This document shows positions 11,570 through 34,263 of a stretch of 64,000 bases of DNA, one piece after another. How positions within the stretch are numbered: position 1 is the first letter of the stretch; each line of letters begins with the position of its first letter. The DNA lies in the NCBI GenBank assembly GCA_964019415.1, contig OZ025870.1, positions 10,357,733 to 10,421,732 on the forward strand. Direction: 5' to 3'. The stretch comes from Ianthella basta. Lineage: Eukaryota > Porifera > Demospongiae > Verongiida > Ianthellidae. Made by a program: the position numbers and the translations under genes. Under the pieces are notes generated by a model, which was not told where the DNA came from, did no database searches, and saw only the letters and a program-made list of their open reading frames with translations.

Positions 11570-11711
11570 GGGGTTGGTTCTCTAATACCAGCTTCACAAC
11601 AGGGTTGAAAACCTTGCCGACGTTTCGACCGGATGCTCTGGTCTTCTTCAAAAGAAGACCAACCCATTGTTTTCAACCCTGTTGTGAAGCTGGTATTAGA
11701 GAACCAACCCC
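11570..11711. repeat. Palindromic repeat with CGAAACGTCGGC core
   Basis: The arms (about 50 bp) begin GGGGTTGGTTCTCTAATACC and end with its complement. The minus strand of the loop reads GAAGAAGACCAGAGCATCC then GGTCGAAACGTCGGC. Diverged relatives occur in intron 6 of M16 copies 1 and 3. The GACC...GGTC stem followed by GAAACGTC is reminiscent of minimal hammerhead motifs of Penelope-like elements, but the CTGATGA box is degenerate (TTGAAGA). Confidence 0.6.
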
Positions 11712-11817
11712 ATTCTGATGCCTGAGCCAGCTGAGAAGCCCTCACTTCACCTCTGGTCTGAAGACGTACAGGAAGCAGCAGGATAACACACAGCAGTTCG
11801 GCGACTTGGTTCACATG

Positions 11818-12066
11818 CACTACAAAATGTGGCTTGTTTTACCAAGTAGTGCTCTTGGTAAACTAGAGATTCTGCACACTAAGTAAAACATGGTAAACTG
11901 GTGTTTAGGTTTACCAACATAGTAAAACAACAATGAATATAATCATTTGCTGTTTTCCATGCTGGTAAACTTAAACACCAGTTTACCATGTTTTACATAA
12001 TGTGCAGAATCTCTAGTTTGCCAACTAAGAAACACTACTTGGTAAACCAAGCTACTTTTTGTAGTG
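11818..12066. mobile_element. CACTA-type MITE with 3-bp target duplication
   Basis: A 249-bp foldback starts CACTACAAAA and ends TTTTGTAGTG. Long imperfect arms share AGAGATTCTGCACA and GTAAAACATGGTAAACTGG. ATG flanks both sides (11815-11817 and 12067-12069). CACTA-like ends and a 3-bp duplication fit the CACTA/EnSpm superfamily. A left-half copy sits in intron 9 of M16 copy 2 (39869-40004). Confidence 0.75.
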
Positions 12067-12069
12067 ATG

Positions 12070-12970
12070 ACACTTTTTATCATGGCTGCCCTGTTGAAGG
12101 ACTCCAGTTCCCTGTCTCAGAGACAAGACAGGAGCGAGGTAGAACTTGGTGATCCTCGCGAGTTCTGTACAAAAACTATTGCAACGGTCTATATCGTTAA
12201 AAGCCTAATTGCACACAGTTATGCGTCAAAATTTCCTCCAGATGATGCACATAGTGCGGTAGAGCAAACTGCCTTCTGCCACAACAAAGCCCTAACCGCT
12301 GCAATGACTGTGAATGTGCTGTCAAGCACTTGCAGGTATCTGTGTGACGCTAAAGTAGTCTTAATTAACAGTTGATAAAGACCTGAATGCTGAACTTGCA
12401 GACTATAATATTACACATCACACACTGCACCAACCATTGTAGTTACCAGAGTTGTATAAGATCTTGCTAACTTGCAATAACAGCTTACTTAACACGGTTT
12501 AACAGAGCTGTAAGTTAACAGACTCACTCAACACTGTTAACCCAAGTAATGAATGTATAATCATGTATATTCATAATATCAATATCGATATTCATGGTGC
12601 CATATACAAACTGTACAAAGGCTAGGCTAGGAACATAATGTTGTGGAAATCACTTCAGCCTGGAGCAAGATGAAGGACTATGCACCCATTGCTCCTATCT
12701 TGGTTTGCATGCTGCAAGATGAATAAACACATCGCTTTGCACATACTCCTAGGCATCAATCAAACAGTGGACATTCATCTGCCTATATGCACACCATGCA
12801 TGCATGTAGACTTCAGGAAGGTGTACATGTGTGCTACTGTGTGTGCATGCATACACAAATCATGTATTTCTGACTTATATTATGTGTATATCACATGATT
12901 GTAGGAAAATCAGTCACGGTATCAGTGACGAAGCTTGAAGCTCGTTCTCTGTAATTTTTACCTTCTTTCT
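12070..12970. other. No recognisable gene
   Basis: A 103-codon open frame beginning at 12064 starts inside the CACTA MITE and shows no recognisable family or splice context. The rest is AT-rich sequence with GCATGCATG motifs. I see nothing further to annotate. Confidence 0.5.
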
Positions 12971-13007
12971 AACTACAGAGTTAATTGCTGCTTGAAGAAC
13001 TGTGTAA

Positions 13008-13507
13008 GAAGAAATTCTTAAGCGTAAACACAGCTAGGCCATTGGAAGAAGGCCACGTCTGAAGACAGGCACGATGGAAGAAGGCTAAGTCCGAAGACCT
13101 CTTGGCAACGCGTCGACAAGGCACAACCATCCGGTTGTGTCTTGAATTTCTTCCTGCACTGTTCTTCGCGCAGCAATTAACTCTGTAGTTATCAACAATT
13201 CCTTCAAGCATTGTCTTTAAGGGCAGGAGAGTGAGTGGTTGTCAGCGGGGCATCGTAGCTCAGTGGCTAGAGCACTGGCAACTAAAGCCAGATGTCCTGG
13301 GTTCAATTCCTGGTGGCGCCATGCACTTTCTTTCCAGCCCTATGTTGTTTCAAAGGTCTATGGACGGTAACAATGCCGGTTGTGTCATGCATGTCAACAC
13401 GTTGCCAAGAGGACTTTGAACTTAGCCTTCTTCCATTGTGCCTGTCTTCAGACGTGGTCTTCTTCCAATGGCCTATATAGCTGTGTTTACGCTTAAGAAT
13501 TTCTTCC
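13008..13507. repeat. Foldback element enclosing a tRNA-like sequence
   Basis: The left arm (13008-13137) and right arm (13379-13507) are inverted repeats of about 130 bp, sharing GAAGAAATTCTTAAGCG, ACGTCTGAAGACAGGCAC and CTCTTGGCAACG. A second, perfect 21-bp inverted pair (12971-12991 and 13170-13190) brackets the left arm, so two foldbacks appear nested. The tRNA-like segment lies between the arms. Confidence 0.8.
13249..13320 (+). tRNA. tRNA-like sequence (probable pseudogene or SINE head)
   Basis: A-box-like TAGCTCAGTGGCTAGAGC and B-box-like GGGTTCAATTCC are present. D arm (GCTC/GAGC) and anticodon arm (CTGGC/GCCAG) are perfect. The T arm pairs with two G-U wobbles, and the acceptor stem (GGCATCG/TGGCGCC) has one mismatch. 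The anticodon loop is AACTAAA. Position 33 is A instead of the invariant U, and the triplet in anticodon position is CTA, which would read an amber codon. These oddities argue for a decayed or SINE-derived tRNA rather than a working gene. Confidence 0.5.
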
Positions 13508-13784
13508 TGCATTTTTCTTCTTTGATTTCCCTTGTGTGACTGTTTGCATGCTAGGCCGGACATATCTTATATGATGAAGTGAAAAGCTACCTGGCATTAG
13601 CTGGCTAATCATACACATTTAGGTCCATACAGCTGCAAGGAAGTTAGGAATGTAAAGTGAACTCCACAAAAATGTGGCTTATCATAGTGCTGATTTAAGA
13701 TTGCTTAGTTATACGCCTTTTCTGTTGGCCAGTCCTAAATCCCTTTTCATAATTTTACTGGTGGCAGCTTACAGGCACCTCCAA

Positions 13785-14370
13785 TGTTGGCAATAGGGCT
13801 TCGAATGGATGATGAGGTTTGCACGCCCTTACCTGTAGGAAGAGTCAGGGTTGGCACTCAAGACACACAGCAGCGAATGATCTTCTCAAAAGATCATTGG
13901 CCTCAGCAAGGATCCCCTCTCTCCTGGCATGAAGGCCATGGGCATTGCTCGCTCTGACGGAAGGAGGCCAGATAGATGGGATCTTGATGATGCCTTGGAA
14001 GAATGGCTAGACACTTGTATGGGATGCCACGTGCCCAGACACATTCGCTCCTTCCCATGTGGCCCTCGCTGCAAGGGAAGCAGGGTTGGTGGCTAGCCAA
14101 GCTGAAAAGGCAAAACCCTGAAGTACGCCCTTTTGGGTTTCAGTCACCATTTTATTCCTTTCGCCATTGAAACATCAGGGTCGGGTGTTTGGGCCAGAGG
14201 CCATGTTCTTCATCAAGGAGTTGGGTAGCAGGATTAGAGCTGAGACTGGGGAGCCACGCTCACTGCAGTTTTTGATTCAGGGAATTGCGGTGGCGGTCCA
14301 GCAGGGCAACAAGGCAGCAGTGAGCGGTACCTTTTCCCCATCAGACATTGTTTTTATTTGATTATTCGCA
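13785..14370 (+). pseudogene. Retroelement polyprotein C-terminal fragment
   Basis: Broken frames contain LRMDDEVCTPLPVG, then GIARSDGRRPD, then GRVFGPEAMFFIKELGSRI and FLIQGIAVAVQQGNKAAVSG. This series (GLRxDDE, ARSDGxRPDG, F..LG.RI, SVAIQRGN) is one I know from the C-terminal part of invertebrate reverse-transcriptase-associated proteins. Many frameshifts separate the pieces. A shorter copy is at 33125-33445, ahead of M16 copy 2, so it was duplicated with the M16 unit. Confidence 0.6.
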
Positions 14371-14965
14371 ATCATTTAGTAGTGCAGTGGTTTAGGCACT
14401 GCCCATTTTCAGTACTAGTAATTAGTTCTTTTATTATAATATTATGCAGACTTTAACCTGACCCTTTATGTATTACTTATGGTATAAATGATATATAATT
14501 GTTGAATTTTTTGCAGACAGTGTTTAGTGTAAGAGTTGAGCAAAGTTATAACATAGGAAGAAGACCCAAGGATCAAAATGTTCTGTCAGTTTACTGCATG
14601 AAGTGACTGCTGTGTTTTTATAATAATATAATTATAAGATTCTATACAATAGTACTTTCATATAGGTTAAGTTTACATAGTCTCCTTCTGTCTCTGTATG
14701 TCCTCTTTCTCCCACCTTATTCCAAACTCTACTCAATATCTGTCTGTTTCTCCCTTCCCTCCATTGCAACCTTACTCCCTCCCATGCATCCCTTCTTACC
14801 TCCCTCCTTCCTCTCTCCCTCCTCCATTTACTTAATCCGGCCTTTCCTCCACTTAACCTCTCTCCACCCTCATTCCCTTTCTCACACATTCACTCGGATT
14901 CCATATTTCTCCCTCTTTGACCTTTTCTGATTTCTACCTCCTTACTTCTCTTTTTTCACTCTTAG
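14371..14965. other. Upstream region of M16 copy 1; promoter and first exon not resolved
   Basis: The stretch is well conserved ahead of copies 2 (33830-34263) and 3 (44335-44794). It ends in a 250-bp pyrimidine-rich tract (CTCCCT-rich) leading to a TTTTTTCACTCTTAG acceptor. The frame continuing upstream of that acceptor has only a TTG, not an ATG, so the initiator codon should lie in an upstream exon I cannot identify. Confidence 0.5.
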
Positions 14966-27722
<12,757 letters not shown>

Positions 27723-28223
27723 TACAGTTAATGTTGAATGTAGCGCTGCATTAAACACAAGAAATAATACTAGCTGGAGAACTTTAGCATAGTCTGTAGT
27801 CTGACCTTCAGCTTCATTGATAGCTTTTTGTGCAGTTGTAGTTAGTTATGCACACCATATGAAGGGACATTATATGTAGTGTTGTGCTTTATAGCTATAT
27901 AGGCCAAGGCCATATGATGCTGATTATTGCTAAATAGTATTGTAAATATACTCGCAATTGTGTACTCTGCATGCTTGGCGCATTAACCATCAAAGACAAT
28001 TGATCGATATATTATATGCATCACTCTAGATCTGTTAACTAAGCATGTAGTTGTTCCTTTACATTATATATAAGGCTTTTGCGCTTTATGGACAGATGCT
28101 CTTCATGCGCTCCGAAGCACATAGCTACTTTCCGGAAAAATACGGAGATGCACGATTAAAGAATACGCACTATAGTCCACGAACCTTTTTACTGGATCAG
28201 TGAGGGTGGTTCGTTGAGCGGCA
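27723..28223. other. 3' flank of M16 copy 1, no gene
   Basis: AT-rich sequence conserved behind copies 2 (43178-43696) and 4 (55010-55499). It holds a palindrome near 28130 (TTTCCGGAAAAA). No coding frame seen. Confidence 0.5.
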
Positions 28224-28320
28224 ATGCCTCAATACAAGCCCCTCCAAGTGTTCACAGTCAGATTCAGACGATGAGTAGATGACTCCTTTGCGACGGCCAA
28301 AAAGACTTTGCTGTTCTTCC
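28224..28320 (+). pseudogene. Start of an unrecognised acidic protein, broken (copy A)
   Basis: The frame starts ATG with MPQYKPLQVFT. By comparison with the copy at 55500 it should continue into an Asp/Ser-rich run, but here a small deletion shifts the frame to a stop. The same start occurs behind M16 copy 2 (43697) and copy 4 (55500), each damaged differently. It may be the first exon of a lost gene. The family is not recognised. Confidence 0.4.
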
Positions 28321-28501
28321 AAGAAATGACTCATTCACAAGTGTGTCTATGGTGCTTCACACCCTGCCATGATTCAGAGAATGTCCCTTTGTTGTCACTG
28401 TTGCTTAAAAGCCTTAAAAGTTGACTGGCACATGAATAGGTTGCATTCCATCAAAAGTAGAGAAACAAGGGTGTGTAAAAATGTTTCCTCCAAAAACAAG
28501 G

Positions 28502-28654
28502 GCAGATGTAGGGATGGTGCAGTGTGTACCTGCAAGGTATGGCAAAACCACCTGGCAGAACAATCTTAGGAACAAGGAGGAGGCTGGTCCATGCAAAACC
28601 CAGGTCATTAACATGCGTTGACTTTGAATACGTTTTCACCATTCCTACATCTGC
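28502..28654 (+). repeat. MITE family 1
   Basis: The terminal repeats GCAGATGTAGGGATGGTG and CACCATTCCTACATCTGC bound the typical core. Confidence 0.85.
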
Positions 28655-29363
28655 CAACATTTTGCTGCGCCTCCTACTACTGCGTGCCCATTCCAGCTCT
28701 TCGGCTTCCCCTTTACACCCACAGGTATATACAGCCTTACAATTTTCTCATCTTTCTGCCTTGTTGCATGTGCTCTGTACACTAGTTATTAGGTTTATCC
28801 TTGCAAATTGCTTGCTACTCAATCTACTTTGCTCTGCTTTAGAATCAAGGCCCTCCTGCTCTTCCATGCAATCCATTATGTGTTTCGTTGTAACAGCTAG
28901 CTGCAGGATTCATATTCTTTGGATTGATTACTTATGTAGCTATACATCTTGCTCCGCCTTAAGCTTCAGACCTTGGAAAACCAGCTCAGTTACTAGTACA
29001 CGTTATTGCTTACAATAGCTCTTCACTACATTGCTGCCTGTGGTTTCAGGCCATGGCCACCAGTGGTGGTTCTCAGGGACAAGCAGTGGTTTCAAACAAC
29101 CACTATAACACTTTCAGTCCCCGAGAAACACCAATGGTGGTCTGAATCCAACACTGTTTTACAGTGTAAACCAGCACAATCATTGTACACTTCACTGTCA
29201 ACACTTGCGAAGTTCAAATTAACATCAAATATCCAGGATGCAAATGGCTTACACAGTGTACAGAGTGCAGCTGTACATGCGTCATGGTGAATGCCAGACT
29301 GCAATTTCTGGCTATGCGGGCTTTCATCAGTCATGTACATAGATGTATGCATGCAGCATGGTG

Positions 29364-29530
29364 GTACAGCGGATTTATGCAACCTTGAAACAGTTCCCAT
29401 ACCTGGGTAGACGTTACCTAGGATACAGACAGGGTGACATATAATAGGTGTGTACAGTACCAGACAGTATCCTAGGTAACGACTACCCAGGTATATGAAC
29501 TGTTGCAAGGTTGCATAAATCCGCTGTACA
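29364..29530. repeat. Foldback family 2
   Basis: GTACAGCGGATTTATGCAAC at the left is inverted at the right end. Inner arms share CCTGGGTAG and TACCTAGGATAC. Other copies: 56564-56730 and 58389-58554. Confidence 0.85.
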
Positions 29531-29691
29531 TATGTACATGGGAACATGTAGCTGGAATGGGCATATGCATGCAATAGGATAGTCTCCTGTGGCAACCTTT
29601 GTTAATGCACACTTTCATGTACAATTGCACTATAATACGCAGGCAGAGAAACGAGATGGTAGCAAGACCGGCAAAGTGTGGCAAAATGTTG

Positions 29692-29901
29692 GCAGATGTA
29701 GGGATGGTTAAAACGTATTCAAAGTCAGCGCATGTTAATGACCTGGGTTTTGCATGCATGGACTAGCCCTCCTCTTTGTTGCATGGACTGGCTGGCCCCC
29801 ATCTTTGCATGGACTGGCCCTCCTCCTTGTTCCTACGGTTTTTCTGCCAGGTGGTTTTTGCCATACCTTGCAGGTACACACTGCACCATCCCTACATGTG
29901 C
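29692..29901 (-). repeat. MITE family 1, with expanded core
   Basis: GCAGATGTAGGGATGGTT to CACCATCCCTACATGTGC. The core has three partial GCATGGACTGGCCC units. Confidence 0.85.
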
Positions 29902-30366
29902 CCTTGTTTGTGGAGGAAACATTTTACACACCCTTTGTTCCTTGAATTTTAATCCATACATCTGGGGTGTGTTGATGGTTGCTTAGCACAAGTTAATGGT
30001 GTTGGGATGACGATTCTTTCATTTCCACTTTGTACAAAAACACTTCTGATCCACAAATTCTGTTTGTCAGTAATGCCTTCAGTAAGGTACCTTGCACATT
30101 GACATGGTCCTTACTGAAGTGATTGTTGAAACAAATCTCACGCAACACCAATGACAACATACATAGAAGTGTATATTACACTAGTTTATAAAAATTCCTT
30201 TAAATTTTAATTTTTAAACGGGATGACTTGTAGAGAAATGGCCTGTCGTGACGTAAATTTCCCCCCACCGAAATGGTTCCGCTGGGCCAAAACCAGCAAA
30301 AAATGGCTGCCGCAATGGTTCCGCCGTAGTGATAAAAGTCCCTTTCTTCTCCCGATATTCGTTGTT

Positions 30367-30556
30367 GAAGAAGCGATAGCATTTCCTCTGAGAACAAGCT
30401 CGAGTTGTGCGCATTCTGCAAGACGTGATTTAGAATAGTAAGGAAGTTACGCAGGTAATAGGGCACATTGGGACTGCCTGAAGCCTTCCGCTTGCTTGAG
30501 GAGTTGTACAGCTCTTCATCACTGATTGGCTCAAAACCTACTTCTACGGCCGCCAT
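30367..30556 (-). pseudogene. FAN1-like exon 1 fragment (unit 3)
   Basis: Encodes MAAVEVGFEPISDEELYNSS, then the FAN1 segment VPYYLRNFLTILNHVLQN up to EEMLSLL. It then runs into unrelated sequence (30222-30366) without the CAG|GTAGGT donor. Exon 2 is absent. Truncated pseudogene. The CRE site and the divergent Ig gene are still present. Confidence 0.75.
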
Positions 30557-30561
30557 TGTGA

Positions 30562-30569
30562 TGACGTCA
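30562..30569. promoter_or_regulatory. CRE palindrome TGACGTCA (unit 3)
   Basis: Same spacing to the FAN1-like ATG as in units 1, 2 and 4. Function inferred. Confidence 0.4.
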
Positions 30570-30835
30570 TCAGACTACAACGTCATCAGTCACCACGCTA
30601 TAGCTAACATTACACTTACTGTACAGTACAAAACTGTTGCATGCACGAGCTTTGGTCCAGGGATCGAGGGAGCAGTTGTTGCACAAGTCCGCTATTAAAT
30701 TAATTTTGTTAAAATACCGTTACGCAAACCTCACCTGACTTCCTGCATGCACTACATATATAGAATCACAAATTCGTCACAAGCAGCAGCTCTCTGAAAT
30801 TCAGAGTGTTCCGTGAAGCCTAGGTCAACAAGAAC

Positions 30836-31564
30836 ATGCGCCAAAGGCATCTTTCATTTATTCTTCTATGCTTACTCTGCCTTGGTAAGAAGAGCAGCTG
30901 TATAGAATGCATCTAGTAATTGTTTGCTCGTTACCGCCTGCATGCTGCAGCGACGGAGCGACACTTTATCGCCTGTCCCCTTCTCCCCTCTTCCCTTCCA
31001 CCTCCACCCAGCACTCTCCGTAGCTACTAAGCCATGTGTATTGAGTTTCCATGCGGCTGGTAAGCAGAAACAACGCGCTGTGTTCACAGCTCTCCCGTAT
31101 GACGAGAGTGCTGCAGTTTTCGGTACCGCTACGGGAAAGAAACTGATTTGCGTCTGCAATGAAACTACAACTCTCTCTCCAGTGCATTGGTTAGATAGGA
31201 ATGACAAGGTGCTTCCCAAACTAAAGAAGGCGGTCTACTACAGACTGGATCGCAAGCTTAAGAGGAAGAAGTCATGAACAGCAGTTCAACTCCGCATCAA
31301 GAACGGATTTACTTGTGCGGAGGCAGGAGTGTATATTATACATGTGTTATTGGAGAAAGTAGAAGGAGCGTATTGGTAACTCCAGTAGGTATGTAACGGA
31401 CATGGTTGCAATTGCTTTGATAGGAGACCCCCACACACTGTAGTGCCAGCTTCACATAAAATATGCCCATTAGGTGTCTTTCTTCCCTGCAGGTGTAGAA
31501 TGTCCTTCTGTTTCGCCTTCCCCAACTACGTCTCCCAGCTCCAGCAGCAGCAAGACCATCAGCA
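30836..31564 (+). pseudogene. Secreted Ig-domain gene, copy 3 (nonsense and frameshift)
   Basis: Exon 1 (30836-30884, signal peptide MRQRHLSFILLCLLCLG), exon 2 (31012-31388) and exon 3 (31493-31564) are recognisable with correct splice sites. In exon 2 the Lys-rich loop is followed by an in-frame TGA (KRKKS-stop, near 31275). A 5-bp insertion sits in the sequence for the last Ig Cys strand (GTGTATATTATACATG). Exon 4 is also shifted. The first half of the Ig domain (KLICVCNETT...PVHWLDRND) remains readable. A secreted truncated product is conceivable but unlikely. Confidence 0.8.
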
Positions 31565-31932
31565 GTGAGTGTATGAGGATGAATGCCTACAAGAATTGAC
31601 TGTGTATGTGTGTCACTGCATTTGCTGGCAGCTGGTGAGGATGGCAATTTCTATTGCTATCATTACGAATTCCATGACTATATAGAGCTTCCTTTTTGGC
31701 CATGGGGAATAATGTATAACCGGCGCCATGCAGGCTGTCTTTAGTGGGATTAGATGGAGATCCCTAGAGTGAGCACAGAGTTGTTGACTTGTAGACTTGT
31801 AGACTTAATTTCATTTCATCATCAATCCTGTCAGGGAATGATCATGATTGACAAAACTATAGATGGCTTCAGTGCAAGGAAACTGTACATGTATAATTGT
31901 TGCATGGCTTGCCTTCGATCATCTGTCAGTTT

Positions 31933-32207
31933 ACCAGTGTATAAAAATTCCTTTAAAATACAAGGAATTTATAGGAATGGCCAGCAGAAAAAGCATAGAA
32001 ACAAGCAACAGGAACTGAACGCCATGATGAACCACATTGCCATGAAGTTCGCTATGCATTCTAGATTTCTGTGTACTGCTACATAGGCCCAGATGTCTAG
32101 CTAGCTAGTCCCATGTAACTACAAGGAATATAGGAATGCATAGCGAATTTCATGGCAATGTGGTTCCTAAGTCCCTTTTAATTCTAAAGGAATTTTTATA
32201 CACTAGT
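31933..32207. repeat. Foldback MITE family 3, right arm shortened
   Basis: ACCAGTGTATA to TATACACTAGT with the family-3 inner landmark GGAATGGCCAGCAG. The right arm lacks the GTTGAGTTACTG segment. Confidence 0.75.
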
Positions 32208-33110
32208 TTGTGCAGTTTTGCATATCCAAAAGACTATGGTTACATCAGATAGATATCAGCGCTGACTAATACCCCTTCCTTAAATTAGCTGAAGATTGTG
32301 CAGAGCATCGAGCACAGTTATGCCACTTTAGATGAAGCGGCTGCCGTATACCGTACAGTATACCCACACAACAAAATGGCGACGTAGGGGTATCTTTAAT
32401 ACACGGGGAGGACAAATTTCCTGCCCACTCCAGCGCTGTACTTATCGGATTGCCACCAGCCCTCAGATCCTAGTCCTTGACCTACATAGGTACGTAAGTC
32501 CTCGTACATGACTTGGGTCCATAGGTGCCCTGTGTTGTGCGCTAGGAGCATGCAAATATTCTGTACGAAAAAGAATAAGAATCTTATTTTAACATCCTTA
32601 AATTAGTCCTGATTGTGAAACATGCATAAGTCATATAATACTACATGTATGCATAATGATAACAGCTTCATTAACCAAATGTAGGAGAATACTAAATTGC
32701 AATTAATAATAATAAATTATTGAAACAAACTGAAATCTTAAATCTAATAACCTAACGCACATTTTCCTTATTCAGGATATTCTCCTTAAATTCCGGACGG
32801 AACGTCATGAAACTTGGAAGTATTACGACAAGGCGTAGTGTGAGTACCTTGACGAGCCAAAATTTGGTTTAAAGTTGTTCCTTTCATGTTCTTGCCACTT
32901 TTACGGTCCCCGCCATATCTAAGAGATAGGGAAAAGATTGTGTTGCATTGTCCCGAAACTCCTCCTTCAATTTTCCACCAATCTTCCCCAAACTTAGAAG
33001 AACACATCATGTCAATACGGGGTTGACCTAAGGTGGTTAGTGCCTTCGCTACCAGACTCCTTTAGATGAAATGTATTAACATAAGTAACTTCTGTGCACG
33101 CCGAGTTTTA
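32208..33110. other. No gene recognised; segment also present at 63.35-63.72 kb
   Basis: Contains GATATCAGCGCTGACTAATACC, and further on CTGCCCACTCCAGCGCTG; both recur after the family-3 element at 63.4-63.6 kb and the first also at 6.9 kb. From about 32600 onward it is AT-rich and unique in the window. Confidence 0.5.
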
Positions 33111-33124
33111 CGGAGCGAGTCCAC

Positions 33125-33445
33125 GGAAGATTCAAAAGATTATTGGCCTCAGCAAGAATCCCCTCTCTCCTGGAGACCACAGGCATTGCTCGCTCTGACA
33201 GAAGGAGGCCAGATGGGATCTCAGTGATGCCTTATAATTAGAAGAATGGTTGGACACCTGCCAAGCCAAAAAGGCAAACCCTAGAAGTACACCCTTTTAG
33301 GTTCCAGTCACCATTTTGTTCCTTTCGCCACTGAAACATCAGGGCCGGGTGTTTGGGCCAGAGGCCATGTCCTTCATAAAGAAGTTGGGTAGCAGGATCA
33401 GAGCTGAGACCTGGGAGCCATGCTCATAGCAGTAGTGCAATGGTT
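33125..33445 (+). pseudogene. Retroelement polyprotein C-terminal fragment, second copy
   Basis: Shorter, more decayed duplicate of 13785-14370, with pieces corresponding to KDYWPQQ and CLGQRPC in shifted frames. It lies the same distance ahead of M16 copy 2 as the first lies ahead of copy 1. Confidence 0.55.
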
Positions 33446-34263
33446 TAGGCACTGCCCATTTTCACTACTAGTAAGTAGTAATTTTGTTATAATATTATAC
33501 GTATATGCAGGCAGCTTTCACTTGACCCTTTAAAGATGTATTACTTATAGTTTAAATAAATAAATGAATGTATAATTGTTGAACTTTTGCAAACACAGAT
33601 AAGGGGGAACAAAAAATTACAGGAAATATTTTTGCTACTCCTATCATAACAAACAATTATACTGTTCATGCAAATATTTAGAGATCATTTGCAGCTATTT
33701 TTTGTACATGTAACAGAGTGGCAGCCAGTACAAATTTCTACAATGAGTACATCATAGCGCAAGCAGCTGCAAATGACACAATGTTTAGCTAGCTGCTTAA
33801 AGCATTATCATTTTTCAGAAAGTGTTTAGTGTAAGAGTTGAGCAAAGTTATAACAGAGGAAGAAGACCTAAGGATCAAATGTTCTGTCATTTTAATGAAG
33901 TGACTGCTGTGTTTACATAATATTATATAGCATTCTATACAATAGTACTTTTAAATACGTTAAGTATACATATTCTCCTTCTGTCTCTGTACGTGACTTT
34001 CTCCCACCGTATTCCAAACTCTACTTAATATCTGTCTGTTTCTTTCCTCCCTCCATTGCAACCTTCCTCCCTCCCATGCATCCTTTCTTCTCTCCCTCTT
34101 TCCTCTCTCCTTCCTCCACTTCCTTAATCCGGCCCTTCCTCCACTTAACTTCTCTCCATCCTCATTCCCTCTCTCCCTCCCACATTCACTCGGATTCCAC
34201 ATTTCTCCTCTTTGCCTTTTTCCGATCTCTACCTCCTTATTTATCTTTCTTTTTCACTCTTAG

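Noticed and set aside
12064-12375. 103-codon open frame
   Set aside because: It begins inside a CACTA-type MITE terminal repeat, with no recognisable domain or splice signals.
13249-13320. Functional amber-suppressor tRNA
   Set aside because: Lack of U33, an acceptor mismatch and a location inside a foldback repeat make a pseudo-tRNA or SINE more likely.
14917-14965. Signal-peptide-like N-terminus continuous with M16 exon 1
   Set aside because: The frame begins with TTG, not ATG, in copies 1 and 2, and a strong TTTTTTCACTCTTAG acceptor lies before the exon. I therefore start the exon at 14966 and leave the initiator open.
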